Assembly: GCF_020379485.1 (NCBI RefSeq)
Contig: NC_063437.1
Location: 6,537,306 to 6,601,305 of the forward strand
Direction: 5' to 3'
From: Brassica napus
Taxonomy: Eukaryota > Streptophyta > Magnoliopsida > Brassicales > Brassicaceae
DNA: 64,000 bases
The position numbers were made by a program, and so were the translations under genes. Positions 44,455-56,413 of the stretch are shown here, in pieces. Numbering within the stretch: position 1 is the first letter of the stretch; each line of letters opens with the position of its first letter. The notes beneath the pieces were generated by a model, which saw only the letters and a list, made by a program, of their open reading frames with translations, was not told where the DNA came from and searched no databases.

Positions 44455-45600
44455 CTAGCGTATGAGTCGAGGTTTAGCATCTTTCTTTTGAATTAAATAT
44501 TTGATGGCAGCGTGATCAGTGTGAACTATCACTCGTGAGCCAATCAAGTATTGACGGAATTTTCCAAAAGCGTAAACTACAGCTAATAGTTCCTTTTCTG
44601 TTGTTGCATAATTCCGTTGTGCTTCATCAAGCGTGCGGCTGGCATAGTAAATGGCCTGTAGCTTTTTATCTTTCCTTTGGCCTAGAACTGCTCCAATTGC
44701 GAAATCACTCGCATCGCACATGATTTCGAAAGGAAGATTCCAGTCGGGGGCTTGTACGACAGGGGCAGTGATAAGGGATTTCTTTATATCTTCAAAAGCT
44801 TTCATGCATTCGGGGGTAAAATCGAATTTAGTATCCTTGCATAGTAGGTTATTTAGAGGTCTAGCGATCTTGCTGAAATCCAGTATAAATCTCCTGTAAA
44901 ATCCGGCGTGTCCGAGAAAACTTCGCACGTCCTTAACAGTTTTGGGTGGGGGTAAACTGGTCATTACTTCAATCTTAGCTCTATCGACCTCTATTCCAGC
45001 AGCAGAAACCCTATGTCCTAACACTATTCCATCGTTTACCATGAAATGGCATTTTTCCCAATTTAGGACAAGGTTCTTTTCTTCGCATCTTTCCAATACT
45101 TTGCATAAATTGTCGAGGAAAATCTTAAAGTATGATCCATAAACTGAAAAATCATCCATGAATACCTCCATGAAATCCTCGATTATATCCGTAAAGATTG
45201 ACATCATACAACGTTGGAAAGTAGCGGGGGCGTTACATAGACCAAATGGCATTCTGCGATATGCGAAAGTTCCATAGGGACATGTAAACGTTGTCTTTTC
45301 TTGATCATCCGGGTGTATAGGAATTTGGAAAAATCCGGAATATCCATCAAGAAAACAATAATATTGGTGATTAGCTAATCTCTCCAGCATCTGATCAATA
45401 AAGGGAAGGGGAAAATGGTCTTTCCTAGTAGCGGCATTCAGTTTCCTATAATCAATGCACATCCGATGACCAGTAACGGTACGAGTCGGAATGAGTTCGT
45501 CCTTTTCATTCTTCACTACAGTGATACCTCCCTTTTTGGGTACAACATGTACGGGGCTTACCCATTTGCTATCCGAAATAGGGTAAATAACTCCAGCATC
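44455..45600 (-). pseudogene. reverse transcriptase and RNase H of element C, terminated by TAG
   Basis: ORF 45516-44455, with the preceding part of the frame up to about 45600. RT motifs are [40 protein letters not shown] and [10 protein letters not shown], carrying the catalytic DD. RNase H ([42 protein letters not shown]) follows. TAG at 44457-44455 cuts the polyprotein before the integrase. A frame change near 45610 separates it from the protease. Typical Ty3/gypsy organisation with RT-RH before integrase. Catalytic residues look preserved, so loss of function rests on these two lesions. Confidence 0.88.
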
Positions 45601-46657
45601 AAGGAGTTTTATAATTTCCTAGCTTCTTAACTACTTCCTTTAGATTCGGATTCAATCTTCTTTGCTGTTCTATTGACGTTTTAGCGTCATCTTCCAAGTT
45701 AATCCGATGCATGCAAAGATCAGGAGAGATTCCAGGAATGTCATCGTGAGAATACCCGATTGCTTTCCTGTACTTGCGTAATTTATTCAGCAATAAAGCA
45801 AGTTCTCCGCTAGTGAGATTGGCGTTGACGATAACAGGGTATGATTGGTCATAAAGGTAAGCGTACTTAAGACCGCTAGGCAGAGGTTTTAATTCTACTT
45901 TTGGTGCTTTATCTTTAGACCAATTTGATTGTGAGGGAGGTTGTCGATCGATGGTATCTTGAAGATATCGATCGATGACAACTTCGGAATCGTCATTTTC
46001 TTCTACGTTTGCAACGTCGATGCTAGCGTCCATTAGTTGCATGTAATCGTCTGTCCTATCTGATATGCTGAAAACTTCATTTTCTACGTGGTTAAGAGTG
46101 TCTTCTAAAGGGTTGTCTGAAGACATGTTTATGAAAGAGTCTCTTTCATCCTCAGAAACCTTTTCCACGTAGAAGCCCTGGTCATCTATTAGGGGTCGCT
46201 TAATCAGTTTCTCCATATCAAAAGTCATCGAGATATCCCCTATGTTCAAATTGATTCGTCCTTCTTTGACGTCAATGATTGCTCCAGCTGTAGCTAGGAA
46301 TGGCCGATCCAAAATGAGGGGGTCTTTGGGTTCTTGTCTGTATTTCAACACAACAAAATCCGTAGGCACGATGCAATCGTTAATCTTTATGGGAACATCT
46401 TGGAGAATTCCTTCTGGTACCCTAATAGATCTATCAGCTAAAACCAGGGTGATCGGAGTTGGCATAAACTCTTTATATCCTAATGTCACTGCAACAAAGT
46501 AAGGCATAAGGTTCACGCTAGAGCCGAGGTCACATAATGATCTAGGGAAGCGCATGTTTTCTATTTTACAATCTAGGACGAAACTTCCAGGATCTGATTT
46601 CTTCGTTGGAGTTTCTCCTTTAATCATAGCACTTACTTCTTCTGAAATCATCATCAT
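45601..46657 (-). CDS. protease region of element C
   Basis: 352 codons. The retropepsin part lies at residues about 20-170: [19 protein letters not shown], then [11 protein letters not shown], where the usual DTG is DLG, then [21 protein letters not shown] linker with SID and VIDRY motifs follows, then the start of the RT thumb-side region ([20 protein letters not shown]). The change of DTG to DLG is common in Athila-type proteases I know of, so it may not mean loss of activity. The frame is broken upstream (stop near 46660) and downstream (about 45600). Confidence 0.75.
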
Positions 46658-48550
46658 GCTATGTTATGCGATTGGATAGTTTGGAGATGTCATATCCTTT
46701 ATATACTTCTTGATTGAAGGTGCTATTTTTATAGCATCACTAAGAGACATCTCGACATAAATCTTATCTAAGGCTTTCTTGCAGATTGCGTTTTCTAATG
46801 ATTTCTTAGTTTGCTTTTTAAGAGGAAAAGGGGGTAAAGTTCTATAGACTCTTTTAATTATGGGCTCGGGTTGAGTAGACCGTCGATCGACGGGTTTCTC
46901 AGGTTGTTGATCGATGGTGGGTGTTCTGGGTCGATCGATATCAGCTCTGTACTGTCGATCGATTTCATCCTAAATCTCCGTATCTTCTTCTAGTTCTAAG
47001 TCTTTTGCCTTTTCCTTAGCCTTTTCAGCGGTGGTTTTCCGGTTCTCTTGAAATGGATTTGGGTCAAGTTCGTCAACAAAAATAGGATGAGAGTTGCTTT
47101 TCCCGGTCTTGTCGGCGTTGTCAGGCTATTCAACATCTGAATTATTCTTCGTATCTGCTGCGAGGTTTTTCCCGCTGCGCAGCATTACGGCACTGACTTG
47201 ACGTCTTGGGTTTAGATCAGTTCTTCCGGGAAGACATCCAGCGTTTCTCTTTATGGTAGTTGCAATCTCAGCTACTTGACCTTCTAATTTTCAGATTAGT
47301 TCTCCTAAAGAATCTGCTTTCTCCATCAATTCTCCGTAAACCATATTTATCTTTCCGTAAAACTCTGATTTTGTCTTACGGTTGCCAGTAAGAGCTTGTC
47401 TGATATTGAACCTTTCTCTTCCGGTACGTGATTTTAAAGCAGTGTCATAAGCTTGGGTAAAGCTATCGGCATGAAGCACATAGTAGGGATCAGAGTAGTT
47501 CGTTCCTTCACCCGAATAATCATCGGTATCAGACAAAGCGTTGTCATCGATCTGGGCTATATCAGATTGGTGATTGTTTTGAAGAATGGAATGAAGGGAT
47601 TTAAGGGAATTCTTAATTTCTATTAAATCAGAATTGTCTTTTGGACTTGTAGTTTTTTTCTATCTCTTCATCCATCTTTTCGTAGGATCTTCCCGTTGTC
47701 ATATTCTTGATAAGGCGTCTAGCTCCTTCGGGATTCCTAGTGATGAAATTTCTATCATTCGCTGTATCGAGTGTGGTTTTATAGCTTAAGTTAACACCTC
47801 GATAAAAGATGTTAAGAAGTTGTGGTTCTGAATAACCATGATGGGGACATTCAAGTTCATAGCCTCTGAATCTTCCCCAAGCGTTTTTAAATGATTCGCG
47901 TGGACCTTGGCGAAATGTAGAAATTTATTTCTTTACTTCCCAGTAGCGTTCATCAGTGAAAAATTCTCTAAGGAAAGCTCTTCTAATCTCTTCCCAACAA
48001 GTGAGCGATCCTGTTGCTAAACAGTTCAACCACCTGAGGGCTTCTCCTTCTAGGGAGAATGAGAATAGTTTGCAACGATCATATTCATCTGGTATTAATT
48101 CTTCCAAAGTCTCAATATGATCTTGTGGGTGTTCTTGGAGGGATCCACGGAATGGGTTTTGACGAACCATACGGTAGTAATATGCGTTAAACTTAGTTTC
48201 TTGATATCGTCTCCTGGTATTTTAATAGCGGACCTATTGGAATAGGTCCTACCAGGATCAAGGTAGTCTTGTATGGACAATTTTATATCTTTAGTTAAGG
48301 TGGAATTTTCCTTAACAGGGATTTCAGTCTCCTGTTTAGTTTGGCTAGTTTCATTGCTCGTTTGACCATTTAGTTCAGTTTGGACTACTTTCTCATTAGC
48401 GGGCTTGGTAAGAGAAAACTTACCTGCTTCCGGCTGGGCGGTATCAATCGATGTTGGTGACTCCGTATCGGTCGATTCCTCTGACTCAACGTCACTCGAT
48501 GGAAACATGTTTCCGTCGATCGATGGTTGGTCGCGCTCTATGTTCTCCAT
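46658..48550 (-). pseudogene. gag of element C, several frame breaks
   Basis: ATG at 48550 (MENIERDQPSIDGN) opens a Ser/Thr/Glu-rich N-terminus with SID motifs, ending in YSNRSAIKIP, as in the gag of element A. The frame changes near 48150. The core continues at 48170-47925 (EALRWLNCLATGSLTCWEEIR, then FLREFF). A further piece lies at 47536-47291. The distal part near 46760-46670 encodes KIYVEMSLSDAIKIAPSIK in another frame. At least three breaks make it non-functional, so particles would have to come from a relative. Confidence 0.75.
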
Positions 48551-48652
48551 TCTTTGTGTCTGATTAACAGATTAAGAAAGAAAACTTTAGCAAGATTTTC
48601 GTAACAAGTCTATACTAAATTCTAAATTAAATCTAATGGTAATAAGAAAGAG

Positions 48653-48670
48653 TCCCCGGCAACGGCGCCA
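48653..48670 (-). promoter_or_regulatory. primer-binding site, tRNA-Asp type (element C)
   Basis: The minus strand reads TGGCGCCGTTGCCGGGGA, identical to that of element A, 4 bp from the LTR end at 48675. Confidence 0.88.
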
Positions 48671-48674
48671 AATT

Positions 48675-50832
48675 TGATATCACTCAAATTACCCTAAAGA
48701 GTGTAACTCTCATCAAAAGAGGTTCAGATGTAGTACTTAGGGATCGAATCCACAGAGACTCTAGGATTACTCAACAGACTTAAATAATTAGAAATGAAGA
48801 TAGACTAAAAGGTTTTAATAGTTTTAAAAGCAGTAAATGATAAATTGAAAACAACAGTGATTCAATAGATTGAATTAAAGTGGTTTCAAGATTGGGAAAG
48901 CAGCTAGATTCAGGCCATTCTCAGGTATAAAATGTATGCACTTAGTTTAGACTAAAAGGTTTAATGGTTCTTGAACTAAACATTGATTTAACCGGATAGG
49001 TTATCTGATAGGGCTGGGCAAATAAACTGAATCCGAAAATCCGAACCGAACCCGATCCGATAAAAATGAATCCGAACCGATCCGAACCCGACATAAATAC
49101 CGAATGGATCCTGTTTTTTGGTATTTTGGGTTATGGGTATTATCTGAACCGAACCCAGACCTAAATGGATATCCGATAGAACCCGAAACATTTAAAATCA
49201 CAAAAAGAACTTCTACCAAATATGATCTTAATTCTTAATATGTATCCAAAATACTTTATGATATTATTGAACTTTTAAAATAATTATCTGTTACATCAAA
49301 TGAAGGTTGATGGTGGAATGTGGCGGTTGATGCCTGAAGTTTTTAGATTTTGGTTTTGTTTTTATTGAATAATGTTTCTCATTTCATGAGAACTTATTTT
49401 TTGTTTTATGATTTTATTTATATGGTTTTCTTTATATCACTAACTATGTTTATCTTTCGCTTGATTTTGAATGATCACGTTTGATGTTTTTTCTTATTTT
49501 TGAATCGATTTTACTTATGTTTTGGCTATTAAAATATGTACAAATCATGTATTTTAAATTCGAAGAACCGATTTTATTTATGTTTTAGTTACAAAATAGG
49601 TACAAATCAGGTATTTTTAAACCGAAGAACCGATTGGGACCCGAACCCGAAAGTACAATGGGTTATACCGGTTCTTTGAAGATTTACTAACCCCAACCCG
49701 AACCCGATAGAACCCGAACCGATCCCGAACCGAACTTTTATATAACCCGAATGGGGTTGATTTTGATAAACCCGAAAAATCAAAACCCGAATCGATAAAA
49801 CCGAAACCCGATTGGGACCCCGAATGCCCATGCCTAGGTTATCTTCACTAGATCTCGGATCTCAACTGTCGTATTTTGATCTCGAGAGAGTGTCGATCGA
49901 TGTGACTTGATGTACATCGACCGATACACCTTTGTAACGATCGACCGACAGAACGATAGTTGCGTCGATCGACGGTTATTCTAGCGAGCTTTGCGAACAG
50001 GTTTAACTTGTTCTCTAACCTTCTCTGACCAACTGTCGTTGCGCCTGAGTTAGTTAGATCACGCAAATGGGTTCAGGTATTGAGGAGAAACGGTCAGTTG
50101 GACTCAATTAATCCTAAGATCTAAAAAGAAGGTGATCAATCTCAATTTTAGCATTAAGTCCATAAGCAATGAAAAAACAATCAAAACACCTTTTTAACAG
50201 TCATATTAGCAGTACATAATTTCAACCATGATGAGAAACGTAAATCTAACAATTGGTTTACTCAAACATATTCATGAGAGACAAAGTCATGATGATGTGA
50301 AATAAACTCAAATGAAACATAGAACACAAATAGATAGAGTAATAGAAATAAAGGAGTTCAAGATCTTCTCTATTTTACAGTCTCAGATCTATCTCTCCAA
50401 TCCCAAGCTCTCCTAATGGTAGCCAAAATGCTCCTTCTCCAAACTAGGTCTTTTTCCAGTGTCTCCCTAGAAATGATACAAAACCCTAGTACATATAGCC
50501 TAACAGGCGGCTAGGGACTTAAGTTGTAAATAATAGATCTTCTGGAAAATGAAATCTTTTAATTTGTGATTTCATCCGTGTGACTGCGTATCGATCGATG
50601 CACATATATGTATGTCGATCGATAGTAAGTGATTATGATCGACCGATATTGCTCTTCAAGCGTCGATCGATTTTCCATGCGTAAAAGCAATTCAAAACGT
50701 CCCAAAAGTATCATTTCCTTCCATCAGGTGAATAAACCTGTATTTGCTTTGAAAAGACTCTAAAACATGATTAATACTTCTTAAAACCTTTATATACCAT
50801 GTATAAAAACGGGTGAAAATCATGGTATATCA
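48675..50832 (-). repeat. 5' LTR of element C, with an 830-bp insertion
   Basis: Aligns with 37800-39121 except for the hAT-like insertion at 49007-49836. Ends are TGATATC and TATATCA. Confidence 0.9.
49007..49836. mobile_element. hAT-like non-autonomous element in LTR of element C
   Basis: Absent from the sister LTR. Flanked by an 8-bp duplication, GGTTATCT (48999-49006 and 49837-49844), the size typical of hAT. Ends are TAGGGCTGGGCA (from 49009) and TGCCCATGCCTA, imperfect inverted repeats. Both ends carry many short direct repeats of the CCGAACC type. The middle is AT-rich with no real ORF. Confidence 0.72.
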
Positions 50833-50837
50833 ACAAG
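50833..50837. repeat. target-site duplication ACAAG, right copy (element C)
   Basis: Matches 37795-37799. Confidence 0.88.
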
Positions 50838-52774
50838 CTCGGAAGAGCGCAGGTGGCGATGACGAAATCCACAATTTACGCGAGTACATCGCAAAAACTG
50901 CAGCCGAGGTGAAGGCGGTAAAATCGCAAATTCACCACGCAACCAGTACCGCTCCCGAGATCGACAGACTTCTCGAGGAAGCACGAAAAAATCCGTTCAC
51001 CGCCCGGATCACGGAAGCAGAGGTCTCAGACCCCGGGAAGATAAAAATTCCCGTCTACGACGGTACCGCTGTTCCAAATGCACATCTGCAGTCTTTCCAG
51101 ATTGCGATGGGACGGTGTAAACTCCCGGAACGAGAACGAGACGCCGGTTACTGCCTCCTTTTCGTCAAAAATCTCAGAGGCGCCGCGCTTGAGTGGTTTT
51201 CTCATCTCGACAGAAACTCCATCGGAAGTTTCCGCCAGCTAGCCTAGGCATTTCTCAAACAATTCTCCATGTTCATGGATAGAGAAACTTCCGATGTGGA
51301 CTTATGGAGTTTAGCTCAGAAAGAAGACTAGCCACTCCGTCACTTCATGAGTAGATTCAAACTGGTGATGTCCAGGGTAACGGGAATCAGCGACAAAGTC
51401 CCAATAGACGCCCTAAGAAAAACTCTCTGGTACAGGTCAAAGTTCCGCAAGTGGATATCTCTGGAAAGACCGCGGACGATCCAGGATACCCTCCATAAGG
51501 CCAAAGACTTCATCATCATGGAAGAAGAGATGAAAGTCCAAGCGCAAAAGCACGGGCCGCAGGAACCATCCGACAAGAAGAAATCCTCCTGTAACGACAA
51601 GTACGTCCACCACGAGGGGGAAGACGTCCAAGGCAAACATAACTACACCGTCAATTCCGAAAAGGGTTAAACCTTCGGAAACACTTGGACCAGGAACCAG
51701 TACAAGGATAATTCCTACTGCGAGTTCCATCAGGTTAGAAGTCACTCCACCACCAACTGCAAGGTCCTTGGTGCCAGGCTCGCTGCAAATCTCCTCGCCG
51801 GCGAACTAGCAAAGGTCACGAGCATAAAAGACCTGGTCCTGGATTCCAATCGCCCGCCGAAGACTGATTAGGCCGCTCCCGAGAACAGTGCACCTGAAAA
51901 TCACTCGAGCGAAAAGCGCGGAAGGAGACAGGATGATCAGGGAAACAATAACAATCGCCAAAGAATAAACATGATCATCGGAGGATCGCAGTTCTACCAA
52001 GACTCGTTCTCGTCGATCAAAGCTTACGGGCAAAAAGCCGAGACCAGTTCCAACTGGCTTCTGGAAAATGACGTCCCCAACCACACGATCGTTTTCGAGG
52101 AACAAGAAACCGTCGGAATCGACAAGCCTCATTACGATCCTCTAGTCATCGATTTGGTAATCCAAGATCTCGAAGTCGGCCGCATCCTTGTCGATACAGG
52201 AAGTACGGTCTACATCATGTTCCGCGACACCCTCCATAGGATGGATATCCCGCTTGGAGAAGTCATCCCGGAGCCGAGACCTCTGACTGTATTCTCGGGC
52301 GTCACCTGTATGACCCTCGGGAGGATTAAACTCCCGGTCATGGCTAAGGAAGTTACAAAAATCGTCGAGTTCGCAGTAGTCGATAACCCGGCCATTTACA
52401 ACGTGATTATGGGAACCCCCTGGATAAACACCATGAAGACAGTACCATCCACATACCATCTTGGCATCAAATTCCCGACTCCAACTGGAATCGTAGTAAT
52501 CTTGGGAAGCTAGAAACAGTCGAGACTTTGCTTCCTAGCCGAGCACCAACTACGAAAAAACTGGAACGCCCCCGTGGCTAATCCAAAGCGAGCGAAAAAA
52601 TCGCTAAACATTCCCGAGAAGTCGGGAAAGGATGATCCAGAATCGTCCCATTTGGCAACGACCCAAGAAGACGACAAAGTCCCCGGGTCCATCGCCGTAG
52701 AAGCGGACAACTCAACTCCCGAAAAGACCACCGACCTAGCTAGTACGGTCGAGACGTTGACACTCGGAGAGTAG
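50833..52774 (+). pseudogene. gag-protease of element D, five in-frame stops
   Basis: Continues gag from 37799 in phase. The gag core ([29 protein letters not shown]) is followed by the knuckle [14 protein letters not shown] and a retropepsin ([13 protein letters not shown]), ending LTLGE then TAG at 52772. One frame is kept over 1.9 kb with no indel, but stops interrupt it at 51245 (TAG), 51329 (TAG), 51668 (TAA), 51869 (TAG) and 52511 (TAG). As in element B, no RT or integrase follows the protease. Confidence 0.82.
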
Positions 52775-53856
52775 AAACACCCGCAACAACAAACAGAACT
52801 ATGAGATGGCTTAATCCTCGAAAGAGGTACGTAGGCAGCTCGCTGGAACCTGGCGAGTTCAGCTATTCCCCTCTTCAAAAATGGGGGGGGGGGGGGGAGT
52901 GGGTACGTATACTAGTATACTCCCCCAAAAGTTCAAAATACCCGCACATGTATTCGATATTTTCGAAACTTTTTCAATAAAATTCTTTCTCTCGATTTTT
53001 CAATGCTTACTTAACACAGTAACACATAAACAAATCGGAAAACGAAAATCACATCCTCAAGGAACGCAAGACGTCGCAATTTCGCAAAAGATATCGATTT
53101 CATATCATCCGTCAAAACAGTCCGTCTGCGACTTTAAAAAAAAACACACACACCCGTCGATTGGCCCCGACGGGTAAACATAGAAACGTTTCACTAAAAG
53201 AAATTCGTAGTCAGATCTTTAATAAAAGGTCCTCTTACATCTGACAAGGATACCATAGCGCGCTATACAAGAAATCCAAAATTTGGTTTAACACTCCTTT
53301 GGAGATAGCTCGATTCTTACTACACAAGTCGCATAAGCCGGTGCCAAGTCGCAGACTTTAATCAGTAAGAGTCAGGAAGAAATCACTAACAGGCAAAACA
53401 AAAGCCGATCAGTCGTCGCACAGCCTTAAAGCTGAGAGTAAACCTAGGTCTTGCCCTAAACCCAGCCTTGCTGGTACTTAACATCTCACAGACATAGTAT
53501 CAGTACCCGATACGAGATCTAAAACATGTCTCTCATCGCTTACACCTAAAACGCTCGCTAAAAAGTAGCATACGGACCAAGCGACAAAATAAGAGTTAGA
53601 ATACGAAGTGACTACTCGCATTCTACCCTCTACACTTGACGAAAGTATAAATCAAATCATAAAACAAAATTTTCGAAAAATCTATATTTTTATTCATAAA
53701 AGCCGCAAAAACGGCAGGGATTCAAAGCCACCAACGGCCAGTCCCGAAATATACAAAGTTACGCGACCTCCTACGGTCGCGGCATATACAACTAAACGGC
53801 CACACACGGCCTAGCATATAGCAAACACAATGAAAGGGATATAATCCCAGCAAACC
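52775..53856 (+). other. 3' non-coding region of element D
   Basis: Parallels 22552-23698 of element B, including the block with GTAGGCAGCTCG and GTATACTAGTATAC. A 15-G run lies at 52883-52897. I see no gene. Confidence 0.65.
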
Positions 53857-55693
53857 TCAGTACTCTAAGTCACAATATCCAGACAGGGAAATCCCAAACA
53901 AGTCCGCAGGCTGGTCTACCTCTTGGTCCCCGCCTCCGGCACTTCCGCTTGCGCCCGTTTCCACCGTATCCTCTGAAACCTCGATGGGATCCCAGAGCTT
54001 TCGGACTCTTCCCTCAATCGGAGGAACCAGAGATTCGCCGTGAGCGCAGTCCGTCATAAAACCATTCATCTCAGCGACCTCGGCGGGAAAGGAGAAGTCC
54101 TTTCCCTGCGTCTTGTGGAGGATAGCAACCGAGCCCCGACACTCGCAAAAATCACCCAAGAATTCCTGAGCTCCCTTGAAGCTCTCGAACTCAGTGGCAA
54201 AAACTTCGGCCCTCCGCCTCATCTCAGCGGTAACCGCTCTCCTTCCTTTCCTCTCCGCACGAACGAGGGCTCGAGAATGGAGTTCGGCCTGTCTACGGTT
54301 CTGTTCCTCAACCCCCTGCCGGTATCGGACGAGTTTTCTTTCAGCCTCCTCGGCTTTGAAGCGAGATAGTCGCGTTACTCGGAAATTCCCTTCGATCGCC
54401 ACGCCCCACACTCTCATCCCCTGCATAAACTTAAGGTCAAAGAAATGTACACCTAATTACAATGATATGATCAGAGTTCAAAGGGCGAACCTCGTTGACT
54501 AGACGAGACCCATCAGCGGTTACTTTCCTCCTCGCCTCATTTTCCAGCAACTCGTCGGACGTAAACGCGGGAGGGAGGTCGTCAAAAAATTCGCTAGGGG
54601 GAGGAGCCGCGCTAGTTCCACCCCTTTCTCCCAGGGTGAAACTAGGATCCCATCCCGGCAGAGGATGATCTCCCGAAACAGCTTCGAAGGCAACTCCTTT
54701 GTCTTTCCGAGACTTGCTGTTCCGCCTCTGAGCGGGCAAGTCGGCAACTGGCTCAACGTCATCAAAAGGCTGGGGAGTACCTCGGAATCGGTGTAGCTCC
54801 ACCGCGCTTCGAATCCGCCCAAGGGTAAAGGAACTCCAGAAGAACGGCCTGTGCCGAAGAAGATCTCTCTTAGCGAAAAGATCATTAGGGACTCGCGGAA
54901 AAGCATTGTTCACTGCATGATAAAAATTTTATTTTCATTTTTCACGCACTTTCAAAGTATCAAAACGGAAAGCAAGAATAGTCGTATTACCGCAACCGTA
55001 ACGCCACTCCCGAGGGAATAGATGAAGCCAGCTTTCCTCGACGGACTCCTCATCTATTTTGACAAAGAAGAAACGCTCAAACCAATCTTTATGGTTCGAA
55101 GTAGTCCCTTGGATTATCCAGCTCATTCCTCACCTTTATAGAATACAAACCCTCGGTCTTCATTGGTCTGTTAGTCCAGAATCCCTCGAAGTCGCCGGGG
55201 CTAAGATCCATCCCCAACTCGTAGCTCGAGATTACCACACCGAGCCAATTCTCCAAGGCAGAAACGTTCAGCTGGCTGATCGAGAGCTCGAAACGGTGAA
55301 GGGCACGGACGATGGCACTAGGGATTGGAAACCACATGCGGCAATACGACAAGTAGGCCTCATAGCAAGTAAAGAAACCCGGCGGAGGGTTCCTCGCGCA
55401 TTCGTTGCCAGCCGGAATTCGAAACTTGACTCCATTCAGATTTGATAAAAATTCCGAAGATTCGTAAGATACTCGGGTAAAACCATGCTTGGCATAAATG
55501 GCGCACCCTGAGGCCTCAAACGTCTTTTGGGGATAGGATTCTCCTGCTGAGGCGGAGGAGAGCTACAGTGAGCTCTGTAGTACGCCTCCTTTGCGTCTTC
55601 TTCAACCTCAAACTCGATTTTCGGACTGATCACTTCGTTGGCAGGAAGATCGCCCGAAGACATTTTCGTGGAGCCATTGGATTTCACCTCCAT
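53857..55693 (-). pseudogene. antisense ORF of element D (Transposase_28-like plus coiled coil), frameshifted
   Basis: Same layout as in element B. The N-terminal exon has a start near 55660 (MSSGDLPANEVISPK), with a frame break near 55440, followed by FFTCYEAY, SYCRMWFPIPSAIVR and LSISQLNVSALENWLGVV (about 55430-55089). Further exon pieces lie at 54913-54437. The C-terminal coiled coil (54426-53857) carries GDFCECRGSV and LVPPIEGR, conserved with B. Homology to B ends near 55695, so the polypurine tract and LTR are missing here. Confidence 0.65.
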
Positions 55694-55695
55694 GT

Positions 55696-56413
55696 AAGGT
55701 GGGTAGCCGGAGTCCCGGGACCTGGATCTGGGACCTAGAAGCTGGAACCCGGAACCCAGAGATGAATATTAGCTGAAACGTGTGTTGTTCGGCTTCTTTT
55801 ACTCTCCTTTGCTCTAATTGATGTAGAGTTCTCGTTTTTCTTCGGCTCGTTTGCAGGATGCAGAGAAGCAGTGTTCCCGGCACTTGGGCAGGGAACCTTT
55901 CGCGGAACAACTCCAATGGAAGTTGATGAGTACTAAAAGGCGTTCCAACACTCCTTAGCCTCTGTTCCTGAAATAAATTCAACACTTTTGGCAGGAAACA
56001 AGTGGATTATATCTGGGTTTGAAAATTTATAAATAAGACAAGTAAAGTTCAGATATACCCAAATGGTTTTAGCTAGTTGAAGGATGTTTTGTGGACAAGT
56101 CAGGTGCTGTTCCTGGTTCTCTTTCAACCTTTTACCATGGCTTGGTCGTCCATCACCTTGTCTTATCCCTGGTTCAAAACTCTTTGGCAAAGACAAGTGC
56201 ATAAATCCAGAATTTGAAAGTTTTAATGGAACAAGACTATCAGTTCTTTTATTTAAATGAAGTAATGTACATAATATCAGAACTGGTGTCCTTCTGAGTT
56301 ACTTTGAGTTTTGTTACTAGAAAAATCAATGGTTCTGGTTTTATATTCCAATTGTGGAGTGGCTCAGGAATGATCTCATGACCTTGAACTTCTCTTGGAG
56401 TGGTCTCAGCAAC
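55696..56413 (-). other. unassigned sequence with weak gag-like resemblance
   Basis: Between the end of element D and element E. Around 56160-56240 it resembles part of the gag of element E (GGCAAAGACAAGTGCAT), so it is probably an older, degraded relative into which E inserted. A short ORF at 56202-55933 shows no recognisable domain. Confidence 0.4.

Larger units (their letters stand above)
37800..50832 (-). mobile_element. element C: Athila retrotransposon with gag, pol and env-like ORF
   Basis: Minus-strand element with LTRs at 48675-50832 (5', carrying an insertion) and 37800-39121 (3'), a tRNA-Asp PBS and a perfect 5-bp duplication. Coding order is gag, protease, RT-RNase H, integrase, then an env-like ORF (Athila_ORF-1 type), diagnostic of the Athila lineage of Ty3/gypsy. 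Gag and protease have several breaks and the RT/integrase frame has one stop. It is the only element in the window with a recognisable polymerase and could represent the helper family for element A. Confidence 0.92.

Noticed and set aside
48988..49219. Short ORFs in the hAT-like insertion (also 49607-49831)
   Set aside because: Product of CCGAACC-type repeats; no similarity to transposase motifs.
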